A DNA stretch of 64,000 nt from Deltaproteobacteria bacterium (GTDB taxonomy: Bacteria; Desulfobacterota; GWC2-55-46): assembly GCA_020846435.1 (NCBI GenBank), contig JADLDY010000063.1:37552-101551 (forward strand), given 5' to 3'. The notes under the pieces are model-generated. The model was not told the DNA's origin and searched no databases. It saw only the letters and a list, made by a program, of their open reading frames with translations. A program made the translations under genes and the position numbers. Positions 27,106 to 36,004 of the stretch are shown piece after piece. How positions within the stretch are numbered: position 1 is the first letter of the stretch; the number at the start of each line of letters is the position of its first letter.

Positions 27106-28623
27106 TTATCGATGAGCGGCGGCTTTCGCGCCCTCTTCCATGGCCTCTCTTAAAACCTCGAAGTCGTCAAAGTGATATTTGACGCCCTTTATTATCTGGT
27201 AGTCCTCATGGCCCTTGCCAGCGACAAGTATTGTGTCCCCGGTGGAAGCGATGGAGACGGCCTTCCGTATGGCCTCTTTCCTGTCGGCTATGACCATGTA
27301 CCCCTTCATGGAAGGGCTCTCAGCTGGAGAGAACCTCTTGAGCCCCTTTATCCCGGCCTCTATCTCTTTTATTATCTCGAGCGGATCTTCGTCCCTCGGG
27401 TTGTCTGAAGTGACTATGGTGAAGTCGGAGAGGCGGGTAGCCGCCTCGCCCATCTTCGGCCTCTTCATCCTGTCCCTGTTGCCGCCGCAGCCGAATACCG
27501 TGATGAGCCTGTTGCTCGTAACCGGACGGAGCGCCTGCAAGGCCCTCTCTAAAGCATCGCCCGTGTGGGCGTAGTCGACATAGGCCCGGAAGAGGCGTGA
27601 ACCCTTTGATTCGAGCTTCTCGAGCCTTCCCGGGACCCTTTCAAGCGAGGAGATGCCGATCGTTATCGCTTCCTTCCTAATCCCCGCGGAACAGGCAAGC
27701 GCTATCGCGCCGAGCATGTTCTGAAGGTTGTACTCGCCGACGAGGTGTGAAGATATATGGACGTCGCCTGAAGGGGTCGCCACCTGCGCCTCTGTCCTGC
27801 CTTCGAGCAGAGAAAAACTTCTCGGATATACGCTCGCGCCACTTTTCAGGCTGAAGGTCACGGCCGACGGGAAAGCCGCCTTGAGTTTGGCGCCCCAGGG
27901 GTCGTCCACATTGACGATAGACTCTCCTCCGGTCGCGCTGAGATAATCGAACAAGATGGACTTGCACCTGAAGTACTCGTCCATTGTCCTGTGATAATCG
28001 AGGTGGTCGTGCGTGAGGTTCGTGAAGACGCCTGCCCTGAAACGGCAATAGCCGACCCTTTTCTGCTCGAGCGCGTGGGAAGAGACTTCCATGACGCAGT
28101 GGGTAACACCTGAATCCGCCATCTCCTTCAATATGGCCTGGAGCTCGGGAGCCTGAGGGGTCGTGTGGGGCGCGGGAAATACTTTTCCGTTATAGCGGTA
28201 GTTTACAGTGCCTATGACGCCGGGGTTGGCCCCTGCCGCCTTCAATATGGCCTCGAGGATATAGGTCGTGGTAGTCTTGCCGTTCGTACCGGTGACACCG
28301 AAAAGGACGAGCCTTTTCGAGGGCTCGCCAAAGACGAGGTCAGCCGTCCTCGCGAGAGCCTCTCTCATATCAGGGACTATGACCTGGGTTGCCTTTATGG
28401 AAGGTGTAAGCCTCTCGGCAAGGACGCAGGCGGCCCCTGCCTCGACAGCCGCCGGGATGAAGGAGTAGCCGTCGACGTGCTCGCCGGGCATGGCCGCGAA
28501 GAGGGTAGCCTTGCCGGGGGCGTTGTCGATCCTGCGCGAATCGGTTGAGATTCCCGTTATATCTATATCAAGGCCTCCGGATATCTGGCAGTCCAGAAAA
28601 GGCACTATATCGCTCAATTTCAT
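27106..28623 (-). CDS. murE: UDP-MurNAc-L-alanyl-D-glutamate--2,6-diaminopimelate ligase
   Basis: Third Mur ligase, adding meso-diaminopimelate. It has 505 residues; STDSRRIDNAPGKATLFAAM at the N-terminus, ATP loop VTGTNGKTTTTYILEAIL near 112, and the DNPRDEDP motif near residue 417, which in this family selects meso-Dap over lysine. This predicts Dap-type peptidoglycan. It follows ftsI after a 100-nt gap. Confidence 0.98.
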   Translation of the reverse strand: MKLSDIVPFLDCQISGGLDIDITGISTDSRRIDNAPGKATLFAAMPGEHVDGYSFIPAAVEAGAACVLAERLTPSIKATQVIVPDMREALARTADLVFGEPSKRLVLFGVTGTNGKTTTTYILEAILKAAGANPGVIGTVNYRYNGKVFPAPHTTPQAPELQAILKEMADSGVTHCVMEVSSHALEQKRVGYCRFRAGVFTNLTHDHLDYHRTMDEYFRCKSILFDYLSATGGESIVNVDDPWGAKLKAAFPSAVTFSLKSGASVYPRSFSLLEGRTEAQVATPSGDVHISSHLVGEYNLQNMLGAIALACSAGIRKEAITIGISSLERVPGRLEKLESKGSRLFRAYVDYAHTGDALERALQALRPVTSNRLITVFGCGGNRDRMKRPKMGEAATRLSDFTIVTSDNPRDEDPLEIIKEIEAGIKGLKRFSPAESPSMKGYMVIADRKEAIRKAVSIASTGDTILVAGKGHEDYQIIKGVKYHFDDFEVLREAMEEGAKAAAHR

Positions 28624-28723
28624 GATGCCTCGCAGCTTGCGGGTCGATCAGGCCCGGTCAAGGGCCTGAATGGCCTTAACTTATTATTTTCTCACATCAC
28701 TGCTGCTGTTTTCAAACCATTCT

Positions 28724-30682
28724 TCAACGGAACTCTACAACGACCGGCCCGTTTGAAGGGATCGAAGCGCCGGGGAACGGATGCTGCGCGACAGCCCTTC
28801 CGCTGCCCTTTACCTCAACGTCAAAAGCCCTGTCCTTGGCTATCCTCAGGACCATCCTCACTGATTTCCCGTGAAAATCAGGCACTGCCATGGGCCGGAG
28901 CTCGGCCGGGTCGGAAAGGGCCTCGCCGCCATCCGTCTCAGGGACCGCGTCCCCTTCGACTTCCATGTTTGGCGCGCTCGTGTTGGCCTTGAAGACCCCG
29001 AGATAGGCAAGGGATTCCTCGGCTATCTCTTTAAAGACCGGGCCGGAGACCAGGCCGCCATAATACTCCCCTTTTGGCTCATCTACCGTGACAAGTATCG
29101 CAAGCCTGGGGTTTTTCGCCGGCACAAAACCTACAAAAGAGGCTACATAGGCCCCTCTCGCGTAGCCGCCGCTCTTGAAGTCAGGCTTCTGGGCCGTTCC
29201 TGTCTTTCCGGCGACCTCAAAGTCCTCGATGGCCGCCTTGACGCCGGTGCCGCCCTCTTCTGTGACCCCTACGAGCATCTCGGTAAGCGTCGCGGCGGTC
29301 TCAGCGGATATCACCCTCCTCGTTACGACAGGGTGGGATTCAGAGACGACATGGCCGCCCTGGTCCTTTACCGACCTGACTACATACGGCTTCATGAGAA
29401 AGCCGCCGTTGGCAATCGACGAGACGGCAGAAAGGAGCTGCACGCCGGAGACAGAGACCCCCTGGCCGAACGAGACCGTATGGAGCGTGACGCCTGACCA
29501 CTTGTTGTAATGGCGCACAAAGCCGGTCGCTTCTCCAGGCAGGTCTATGCCTGTCCTGGAGCCGAAACCGAAGGCCTTCATGTACCGGTAGAGCTGTACC
29601 TTGCCGAGCTTTTCGCCTATCTTCGCCGAGCAGATGTTGCTCGAATATTTTATTATGTGTGAAACGTCCAGCCAGCCGTACTTTTCGTGGTCGTGAAAGA
29701 CCCTGTCAGCCACCCTGTAATTGCCGTTCTCGCAAAAAAAGCTGTTTGAGGGCTTGATGAGCCCCTCGTCAAGGGCCGCGGCTATGAGGAACATCTTGAA
29801 GGTAGAGCCAGGCTCGTAGACGTCTGTCACGGCCCTGTTCTTCCAGTGGTTTATATCGAACCTGCCTACGTCGTTAGGGTCGAAGGACGGCTGGTTCGCC
29901 ATGGCCAGTATTTCGCCGGTTGCCGGGTCCATCACTATGGCGGTACCGCCAACAGCGCCATACTTGTCGACAGCCTTTTTCAGGGCCTTTTCCGCGACGT
30001 ACTGTATGGTCTTGTCTATGGTGAGCTCGACCTCCATGCCCTCCAGAGGCACGGTCTTGTCAGGGTCCTGATAGACGAGCGTGCGGCCCATCGCGTCCTT
30101 CTCGCCGGTGAACCTGGCGGAAGTGCCTTTGAGCATGGAGTCGTAGTACCTCTCTATGCCCTCGAGCCCGTTGGCGTCGAGGCCGGTGAAGCCTATTATG
30201 TTGGAGGCGAGCTGGCGGTTCGGGTAGTACCTCCTGCTCTCCTTCATTATCCCGATGCCGTCGAGCTCCTTTACTATCTGCCTCTGCTCGTCCTTGAGGT
30301 CGACCTGGCGTTTGAGCCAGACGAACCCGGCGTCTTTCCGGAGTTTTTTCTCGAGCTCAAAAAAACTGACACCGAGTATGGGGGAAAGGACCTTGGCGAC
30401 CGTCCTCGGGGACTCTATCTTGTTCGGCTGGGCAAAGACCGAGTCGACCTCGACGCTTACGGCCAGCTCTTTTGAATTCCTGTCGAAGATATCTCCCCTC
30501 TTCGACTGGAGGTTCAGGGTCTTTCTGTGCTGCTTCGCCGCCATCTTCTTGAGGCTGGGCCCCTGGATTATCTGCAGGTGGACCGCCCGTCCGAATATGG
30601 CGAGGAAAAAAAGGAGGAAAAAGCCCGTTACCAGATATATACGGAGCTTGAAATATGATTTGGGCTTTTTCCCTGGCTTCAT
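28724..30682 (-). CDS. ftsI: Division-specific penicillin-binding protein (FtsI/PBP3-like) with PASTA domain
   Basis: Septal transpeptidase partner of FtsW. The 652 residues comprise one membrane helix at about 12-32, a dimerisation domain, and a transpeptidase domain with the serine motif EPGSTFKMF, the SSN motif (KYSSNICSA) and KTG (VAGKTGTAQKP). A single PASTA domain ends the protein (VPDFHGKSVRMVLRIAKDRAF to VVVEF, about 590-652). A terminal PASTA on FtsI is unlike E. coli but seen in deltaproteobacteria and Gram-positives. The ATG overlaps the ftsL stop. Confidence 0.96.
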   Translation of the reverse strand: MKPGKKPKSYFKLRIYLVTGFFLLFFLAIFGRAVHLQIIQGPSLKKMAAKQHRKTLNLQSKRGDIFDRNSKELAVSVEVDSVFAQPNKIESPRTVAKVLSPILGVSFFELEKKLRKDAGFVWLKRQVDLKDEQRQIVKELDGIGIMKESRRYYPNRQLASNIIGFTGLDANGLEGIERYYDSMLKGTSARFTGEKDAMGRTLVYQDPDKTVPLEGMEVELTIDKTIQYVAEKALKKAVDKYGAVGGTAIVMDPATGEILAMANQPSFDPNDVGRFDINHWKNRAVTDVYEPGSTFKMFLIAAALDEGLIKPSNSFFCENGNYRVADRVFHDHEKYGWLDVSHIIKYSSNICSAKIGEKLGKVQLYRYMKAFGFGSRTGIDLPGEATGFVRHYNKWSGVTLHTVSFGQGVSVSGVQLLSAVSSIANGGFLMKPYVVRSVKDQGGHVVSESHPVVTRRVISAETAATLTEMLVGVTEEGGTGVKAAIEDFEVAGKTGTAQKPDFKSGGYARGAYVASFVGFVPAKNPRLAILVTVDEPKGEYYGGLVSGPVFKEIAEESLAYLGVFKANTSAPNMEVEGDAVPETDGGEALSDPAELRPMAVPDFHGKSVRMVLRIAKDRAFDVEVKGSGRAVAQHPFPGASIPSNGPVVVEFR

Positions 30683-31026
30683 CTGATGGTTACTATCTGC
30701 TCGCTTTTGGCGTTCATGAGACCGAGCTCGCCGGTCGCTATGCCCTCTATCCTCTCGGGGCTCTTGAGCCTCAAGTAGTCGAGCCTGAGCCTCTTGTTCT
30801 GCTCCATGAGAGAGGCCCTCGAGCTGTTAGCCCTGGATATCTCATAGCCCGCGTTCACGACCATGAGCCTGCTCCACATGAAGGCGAATATGATGAGCAC
30901 GGCCATGACCGCGATCAGCACGGAGAAGTAAAGGAAGCTCATGTCCTTCACGTCTCGCCTCGTCCTCACGTCCTGTCCGGTGAGGACCCCGGGGAACTCC
31001 ATTTTTTTGCTTACTACCTCAGCCAT
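30679..31026 (-). CDS. ftsL: Cell division protein FtsL
   Basis: Bitopic coiled-coil divisome protein, partner of FtsQ and FtsB. From the ATG at 31026 (GAGGAG seven nucleotides upstream) it has 115 residues: a cytoplasmic head of about 30, a membrane helix (FLYFSVLIAVMAVLIIFAF), then a coiled coil (ISRANSSRASLMEQNKRLRL) and a short ERIEGIATGELGL tail typical of FtsL. Identification rests on topology and its position between rsmH and ftsI. Confidence 0.9.
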   Translation of the reverse strand: MAEVVSKKMEFPGVLTGQDVRTRRDVKDMSFLYFSVLIAVMAVLIIFAFMWSRLMVVNAGYEISRANSSRASLMEQNKRLRLDYLRLKSPERIEGIATGELGLMNAKSEQIVTIR

Positions 31027-31039
31027 AACAGTCCTCCTC

Positions 31040-31972
31040 TTAAAGCATCTCAATGGCCCTCAGGCGCGCGCTCCTGGCCCTCGGGTTGATGTCCAGCTCC
31101 TCTTGCGAGGCGGTAACAGCCTTTCTCGTAAGGAGCCTGGCAACGGGCTTGTGCCCGCATACGCAGATGGGGAACTTCGGCGGGCATACGCACCCGGTTG
31201 AAGCCTCCCTGAACGCTCTCTTCACTATCCTGTCCTCGAGGGAGTGGAAGGTTATGACGGCCAACCTGCCGCCGGTCTTCAAGACCCCCATCCCTCCCGT
31301 TATCCCATGCTTAAGGCTCTCGAGCTCGTCGTTGACGGCTATGCGAAGGGCCTGAAAGACTTTTGTCGCCGGGTGCACCCGGCCGCCCTGGAACTTCTTC
31401 GGTATGGCCAGGAGCACTATCTCGACAAGCTCTCCGGTCGTCTCTATCGGCTTTGAAGCGCGCCTGTGGACTATGGATCTCGCTATCCTTCCGGCAAAGG
31501 CCTCTTCTCCGAACTCACGCAGGACGCTCTCGAGCTCTCTTTCTTCAAGCGTGTTGACGAGGGTCGCGGCGGTCATCTCCTGCCTCGTGTCCATCCTCAT
31601 GTCAAGGGGAGAATCAAACCTGAAACTGAAACCCCTCTCGGCGCTGTCCAGCTGAAAAGAGGATACGCCTATGTCAAGGAGGACCCCGTCAACCGGCGCG
31701 GCCCCAATCCCTTCGACCGCTTTTTTCAGGTTCCTGAAGTCTTCCCTTACCAGAGAGACCCTGTCGCCAAAGGGGGCGAGGAACTCTGAGGCGGCCTTCA
31801 GCGCGTCTTCGTCCTTGTCCAGCCCTATGACCCTGTTGGCAGGGTTTGCCCTGAGCATCTCAGAAGTGTGCCCGCCGCCGCCAAGAGTGCCGTCGACATA
31901 TACGCCGCCTCTGGAGCAGCCAAGAAGCTCTACTGCTTCGCGCGCCATTACTGACAGATGGCCAAAATCCAT
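31040..31972 (-). CDS. rsmH: 16S rRNA (cytosine(1402)-N4)-methyltransferase RsmH
   Basis: SAM-dependent methyltransferase acting on the ribosomal decoding centre (formerly MraW). It has 310 residues. SAM motif YVDGTLGGGGHTSEML is at the N-terminus, then GLDKDEDAL, DGVLLDIGVSSFQLD, and FHSLEDRIVKRAF toward the end. It starts 4 nt after mraZ ends. Confidence 0.98.
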   Translation of the reverse strand: MDFGHLSVMAREAVELLGCSRGGVYVDGTLGGGGHTSEMLRANPANRVIGLDKDEDALKAASEFLAPFGDRVSLVREDFRNLKKAVEGIGAAPVDGVLLDIGVSSFQLDSAERGFSFRFDSPLDMRMDTRQEMTAATLVNTLEERELESVLREFGEEAFAGRIARSIVHRRASKPIETTGELVEIVLLAIPKKFQGGRVHPATKVFQALRIAVNDELESLKHGITGGMGVLKTGGRLAVITFHSLEDRIVKRAFREASTGCVCPPKFPICVCGHKPVARLLTRKAVTASQEELDINPRARSARLRAIEML

Positions 31973-31975
31973 CTG

Positions 31976-32410
31976 TCAGAGCCCCAGGCGCTCAAGGGTA
32001 TTGACGATATCCTCCTGGGAGGCGGCCTTCTCAGCCTCGTCCCACAGCGGCTTGCTCCATATCTCCATGTGCCTGAACGCGCCTATGACGACCACATCCT
32101 TCTCGAGCTTCGCGTAGTCCCGCAAGGTCTGCGGCAGGAGTATCCTCCCAAGCCTGTCTATCGCGCAGTCAGAAGCGCTTGAATAGAAAAACCTGAGAAA
32201 TGCCTTGGTGTCCTTCTTGAACTCGGGTAGGGTGGCGATCTTGTCCTCGAGCTTGAGCCATTCGGCAAGGGGATAGGCTATGAGGCAGTTGTCATAGGTA
32301 GTCACTACAAGGCGGGAATCGTACCGCTCTGCGAGGGTATCCCTGAACCTGGAAGGTATGCTGAGCCTTCCCTTGCCGTCGATTAGGTGTTCGTACCTGC
32401 CCTTGAACAT
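31976..32410 (-). CDS. mraZ: Transcriptional regulator MraZ
   Basis: Autorepressor of the dcw operon. The 144 residues contain two AbrB/SpoVT-like half-domains, each with its motif: DGKGRLSIPSRFRD at 12-25 and DRLGRILLPQTLRDYA near 85-100. These form the ring-shaped DNA-binding assembly that reads direct repeats. Such repeats lie just upstream at 32476-32532. The start codon has no clear ribosome-binding site (TTAATAACCG precedes it). Confidence 0.97.
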   Translation of the reverse strand: MFKGRYEHLIDGKGRLSIPSRFRDTLAERYDSRLVVTTYDNCLIAYPLAEWLKLEDKIATLPEFKKDTKAFLRFFYSSASDCAIDRLGRILLPQTLRDYAKLEKDVVVIGAFRHMEIWSKPLWDEAEKAASQEDIVNTLERLGL

Positions 32411-32475
32411 CGGTTATTAACAGTTTATCCACTTCGGGCCCGGAGCCGTATCTCTCCGGTTTTTCGGGGTTTTAT

Positions 32476-32532
32476 ACCCCACTCATCCCACTTTTGAACA
32501 GCTGAATACCACTTTATACCACTTTATACCAC
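32476..32532 (-). promoter_or_regulatory. MraZ operator: 10-bp-spaced GTGG repeats
   Basis: On the minus strand three GTGGTATAAA-type repeats lie at exactly 10-bp spacing (32532-32507), followed 17 nt later by GTGGGATGAGTGGGG (32492-32476). MraZ is known to bind short TGGG-like repeats spaced by ten base pairs upstream of its own gene. The repeats overlap or directly follow the expected transcription start, which fits autorepression. Confidence 0.8.
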
Positions 32533-32543
32533 GCAATGGGCTA

Positions 32544-32572
32544 ACTATATTCCTGTACTATTTTTTTGTCAA
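32544..32572 (-). promoter_or_regulatory. Sigma-70 promoter of the dcw operon (Pmra)
   Basis: A perfect -35, TTGACA (32572-32567), is 17 nt from TATAGT (32549-32544). Transcription would start near 32537, at the edge of the MraZ repeats and about 127 nt before mraZ. It is among the strongest promoters readable in the window. Confidence 0.85.
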
Positions 32573-32579
32573 GTAAAAT

Positions 32580-32940
32580 GTAAGTGGAAAACAGGCGTGG
32601 AATTGGCAGGAAAACACGCTATTTTTGGGGGTTCCAGCGTTGAGGTAGCGGAGTTGTCGAAACAAAAGGTATATTAATTCTCTTGCGGCCGGCATCCACC
32701 AGGCCCGTTCTTTCAACCTGTTGTGGAAATGGTCGGACTGATACGCTATTAGTAGGGATAGCGGTTCGGGCAAGCCACTTGCCAGAGAACAAACGGCTCA
32801 CATATTCGAAGGCCAGCTTGAGTTGAAAAGGAAGAGGAAAGCAGGATGACGCGCGAAAAAAAATAAAAAACAGCGATGAGGGCGCGCCTTAGTCCCGTGA
32901 AAGCACGGGAGCGGCCTTAAAGAGACGCTTTGGGGTTTAT
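32580..32940. other. Intergenic region upstream of the dcw promoter
   Basis: No supported gene. A 71-codon and a 60-codon minus frame at 32558-32801 lack ribosome-binding sites. The stem CCCGTG/CACGGG at 32895-32910 is followed, on the minus strand, about 25 nt later by TTTTTTATTTTTTTT (near 32860-32875). It may serve as the end of the TPR-lipoprotein transcript, but the spacing is poor for an intrinsic terminator. Confidence 0.4.
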
Positions 32941-32969
32941 TTATTGAATGGACGAGAAGGGAAGAAAGT

Positions 32970-33812
32970 TCAATTGAGCGCGGGAGGAATACTGCACGCC
33001 AGGCACACGGGAGCCTCTCCTGAAAAGGCCTGCTTCTCCCTTATCCTCTTGAGCCGCTCCATTATCACCTCGGCCCTGTCCTTGTAGTCGGCAGCGATCT
33101 TGTTGGAGGGGTCGAGCTCGAGGACCGCCTCCCACTCCTTTATGGCCATCTCCATCTCCTCGCTCTGGAAGTAGGCGATGCCCTTCCTCAGGTGGACGTC
33201 GACAGCCTTGTCCCTCTCCCTTTTTGCCCTGGCAAGAAGTTCGGCCGTGTTCATGTAGGAGGGGAGTATCTTGAGGACGGCGGAGAACTCCTCTATGGCC
33301 TTGGCGTAGGTCTTGGAGTCGAGGTAGATCTTGCCCTTGAGGTAATGTGTGTTGGCGAGTTCCTCCGGCTCTTCCTTGGCGGCCTTCTTTGCCACCTTGT
33401 TCCTGTCGGACTTCTCGCCCGAGCGCATGGCCTCGCCGATCGTCTCTATCTTATTGCGCGCGAGTATGTTTGACGGGTTGTATTTGAGAGACTCCCTGTA
33501 CTCGGCAAGGGCCGGGCCGTATATCGCGGCCTTCTCGAAGTCCTCGCCGATCTCCATGTGCCGCCTGGAGAGCTGCATGGAGATGGCGTTGATGTCCTCT
33601 ATGAGCTTCCTGGCGGCCTTGTAGTCCTGATCGCTCCTGGGAATCGACTTAGCCTTTGCCATGGCGTCGAAGATAAGGCCGTTCTCGTAATAAGCAGTGG
33701 CCCTGTCGAGCTCACTGCCGCGCCAGAACGCCGGGTTCAGCTGGGCGCAGCCCGAGAAGAGGACTACGCACAAAACCACCGATATCCTAAAGTATGATCC
33801 CATCCCTCTCAA
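32970..33812 (-). CDS. TPR-repeat lipoprotein
   Basis: A 280-residue secreted lipoprotein: signal segment with lipobox FSGC (Cys22), then several tetratricopeptide-like repeats. The clearest are GPALAEYRESLKYNPSN, KTYAKAIEEFSAVLKILPS and EEMEMAIKEWEAVLELDPSN, typical protein-binding scaffolds. A short C-terminal CLAC motif follows the last repeat. It overlaps the end of the nucleotide cyclase gene by 26 nt, so the two are co-expressed; a periplasmic partner for the cyclase sensor domain is conceivable but unproven. Confidence 0.85.
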   Translation of the reverse strand: MRGMGSYFRISVVLCVVLFSGCAQLNPAFWRGSELDRATAYYENGLIFDAMAKAKSIPRSDQDYKAARKLIEDINAISMQLSRRHMEIGEDFEKAAIYGPALAEYRESLKYNPSNILARNKIETIGEAMRSGEKSDRNKVAKKAAKEEPEELANTHYLKGKIYLDSKTYAKAIEEFSAVLKILPSYMNTAELLARAKRERDKAVDVHLRKGIAYFQSEEMEMAIKEWEAVLELDPSNKIAADYKDRAEVIMERLKRIREKQAFSGEAPVCLACSIPPALN

Positions 33813-35223
33813 GCTCCATAAGGGCCAGGTGGACTATTCCTTCCACCTCGGCGGCCCAGTCGCCGGGGAACTCCCTTACGTTATAAAGGGTGACCGGATG
33901 ATCAAACCCCTTTATGACGACTCCCCTGATCTCCTCAGCTTCGACCTTGCCTCTTACAGCGTTATAGACCGCCTCGTTGACGAGTATGTCGCCGCCTCCG
34001 GCGAGGTCTGTTAGGCGGGAGGCCAGGTTGACCGTGTCTCCCACCGCCGTGTACTCCATCCTCACCATCGAGCCCATGTTGCCCGCTATGACTTCTCCCG
34101 AGGCGAGCCCTATGCCCATGTCGAGGGCTATGGCGCCTTCCGACGACCTCACCCTGTTCAATTCCTCAACCGCCTTCTTTACCGCCATTGCCGCCTTGAG
34201 CCCCTGCTCGAGGTGGGTCTCGCTCTTTATGGGCGCTCCGAAGACCGACATGACGCAGTCTCCCATGAACTTGTCCACCGTGCCCTCGAACCTGAATATC
34301 ACCTCGGTTATGACGGTGAAGTACCTGTTGAGGAGGTCGACCGTCTCTTCCGGCTCAAGCTTTCTCGCTATCGACGTGAAGCCCCTTATGTCGGCGAACA
34401 TGACCGTCACCTCGCGCCTGTCGCCGCCGAGCGTTATCTTCTCGGGGTCTTTCAGGATCTCGTCGGCAAGGTGAGGGCTGACGTAGCGGTTGAATACGCC
34501 CTTCAGAATCTCCTTTTTCTTGAGCTCGGCGGCCATCCTGTTGAAGGATTTTACCAGCGTGCCGAGTTCGTCCTTCCTGACCTCAGGGATGCGGTAATCG
34601 AAGTTGCCCATCGCTATCTCCTTCGTGCCCTCGAAGAGCCTGAAGACAGGGCGCAGGAGGCCGGAGGAAAGCGGTATGGAAAGGAGTGTCACTAAGCCAA
34701 CCACGACGAAGCCGATGACCGCGACCCTCTGTATGGAGCGCCGCACCTGCTCCTGGATGAAGCTGTCCGAAAACGACACTACCGTGTACCCGACCGTGGT
34801 TGACCTGAATATGATCGGGGAGACGAATGTTATCAGCCCGTCCTTCTCCTCCATGAGCCAGGGGGCAGCTTCATTATGAGCGGAAAAGAGCCTCGTGTCA
34901 AAAGCCTTGAACTCGGTGCCCACCTCCTGGAGGTCCTTGTGCGCCTCTATCTGGAAGTTGTGGTTGAGGAGGTAGGAGTCGTGTATGCCGGGGTACCTGA
35001 GGATATTCTGCACGAGGAGGTTCATGGCCAGAGAGTCCCTCTGCATGAAAGGGATCTTGGAGTCATTGGCGAACTCGTGCGTTATGGTGCCGGCCATTGA
35101 GCGGAGCTGCTCTTCGAGCGAGGCCTTCTGATAGGCGACAAGAATGAAGCCTATCGAGAAGGTGGTAACGAACAGCAGGCTCGAGAGTATCACAGCCAGC
35201 TTTATTTTGATGCCGATTTTCAC
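33787..35223 (-). CDS. Membrane class III adenylate/guanylate cyclase with HAMP domain
   Basis: Sensor cyclase of 478 residues if started at GTG 35223 (MKIGIKIKLAVILSS); the frame extends to 35325, but the family pattern begins with the first membrane helix. Layout: helix 1 (about 7-28), periplasmic sensor region of about 150 residues, helix 2, a HAMP linker (RPVFRLFEGTKEIAMGNFDYRIPE), then the cyclase domain. Metal-binding aspartates are in VMFADIRGFTSIA and DKFMGDCVMSVFG. The K of DKF and the D of YTAVGDTVNLASRL match ATP-selecting positions, so cAMP is the likely product. No dedicated effector is encoded nearby. Confidence 0.92.
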   Translation of the reverse strand: MKIGIKIKLAVILSSLLFVTTFSIGFILVAYQKASLEEQLRSMAGTITHEFANDSKIPFMQRDSLAMNLLVQNILRYPGIHDSYLLNHNFQIEAHKDLQEVGTEFKAFDTRLFSAHNEAAPWLMEEKDGLITFVSPIIFRSTTVGYTVVSFSDSFIQEQVRRSIQRVAVIGFVVVGLVTLLSIPLSSGLLRPVFRLFEGTKEIAMGNFDYRIPEVRKDELGTLVKSFNRMAAELKKKEILKGVFNRYVSPHLADEILKDPEKITLGGDRREVTVMFADIRGFTSIARKLEPEETVDLLNRYFTVITEVIFRFEGTVDKFMGDCVMSVFGAPIKSETHLEQGLKAAMAVKKAVEELNRVRSSEGAIALDMGIGLASGEVIAGNMGSMVRMEYTAVGDTVNLASRLTDLAGGGDILVNEAVYNAVRGKVEAEEIRGVVIKGFDHPVTLYNVREFPGDWAAEVEGIVHLALMELERDGIIL

Positions 35224-35550
35224 AACTATACTGACCCTGAAAATACCTGAAGCCCAGTTGAAAAGCGCCCATGGCGCGGCCCTCACATCCGGCGCGCGCT
35301 CTCCCACAAAAAAACTCTCTGTCAAGCCAGCCAGGGGCGAAAGCCCTCAGGCCGTAATACACACGCCGGCGTCCGGATAAAACCCGGGCAGGGTTATTAT
35401 ACGGACATACGGGTGAAAACGCTAACAGTATTAAAAAGATACACTGAGAAAACCAGTGACGGACGTCACGTCAAGCGTTCCATTAAAGCGAGAGACTGCA
35501 AAAGTACGGAGAGTGTAAGGCCGGAACATTAAAAATTCCGCGAGCGGGTT
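35224..35550. other. Intergenic region between cyclase gene and rnpB
   Basis: Apart from the possible N-terminal extension of the cyclase frame (to 35325), I see no gene. A small perfect palindrome GTGACGGACGTCAC occurs near 35455, a possible regulator site for the cyclase gene, without further support. Confidence 0.35.
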
Positions 35551-35590
35551 ATTAAAAAACTCTAAGGCGCGGCACCGGACAAGTCGCGCC
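35551..35590 (-). terminator. Intrinsic terminator of rnpB
   Basis: On the minus strand GGCGCG/CGCGCC with a 13-nt loop (35590-35566) is followed by TTAGAGTTTTTTAAT. It begins about 19 nt after the 3' end of the RNase P RNA. Confidence 0.75.
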
Positions 35591-35608
35591 TGTCGTTGAA
35601 GATTTTAA

Positions 35609-35992
35609 GACCGGAGGCTGCCTGTAAGCCGGATCCTGTCCCCGGATAAATCCGGGCGGCGGCCATTCGTCTAGGCCTGTCGTTGCCAACAGGCTCGAGC
35701 AGCCAACCCGTTCCGCCGTCCCCGAAGGGAACAAGGACGGGCCGTCCTTGATGCGGAACCTATTTGGCCTTGCACCGGGAGGGGGTTACCAAGCATTGCC
35801 GGTCACCCGGCAACCTGGCGGGCTCTTACCCCGCCTTTTCACCCTTACCCCGAAAAAATCGGGGCGGTCTCCTTTTCTGTGGCCCTGTCCCTGGGGTCGC
35901 CCCCGGTCGCCGTTAGCGACCTCCCTGCCCTGTGGTGTCCGGACTTTCCTCTGACCTTATGAAGGCCAGCGGCCGCCCGGCAGCCTCCGGTC
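35609..35992 (-). ncRNA. rnpB: RNase P RNA (type A)
   Basis: Catalytic RNA of RNase P, which cuts 5' leaders from tRNA precursors. On the minus strand the ends pair as P1 (GACCGGAGGCTGCC at the 3' side with GGCAGCCTCCGGTC). The universal GAGGAAAGTCCGGACACC (CR I) is near the 5' end, and the 3' region has ACAGGATCCGGCTTACAGGC. The GGGTAAGGGTGAAAAGGCGG and GGTAAACCC-like P15 regions are also visible. The 5' end is 12 nt after the RNase HI stop codon, so it is probably transcribed from the same unit. Confidence 0.96.
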
Positions 35993-36004
35993 TGCTGGAA
36001 CTCC

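Noticed and set aside
32558..32801. Two short minus-strand ORFs upstream of mraZ
   Set aside because: One would cover the dcw -35 box; neither has a ribosome-binding site or known motif.
32895..32910. Riboswitch upstream of the dcw operon
   Set aside because: Only a simple 6-bp hairpin is present, on the wrong side of the promoter to be in the mraZ leader.
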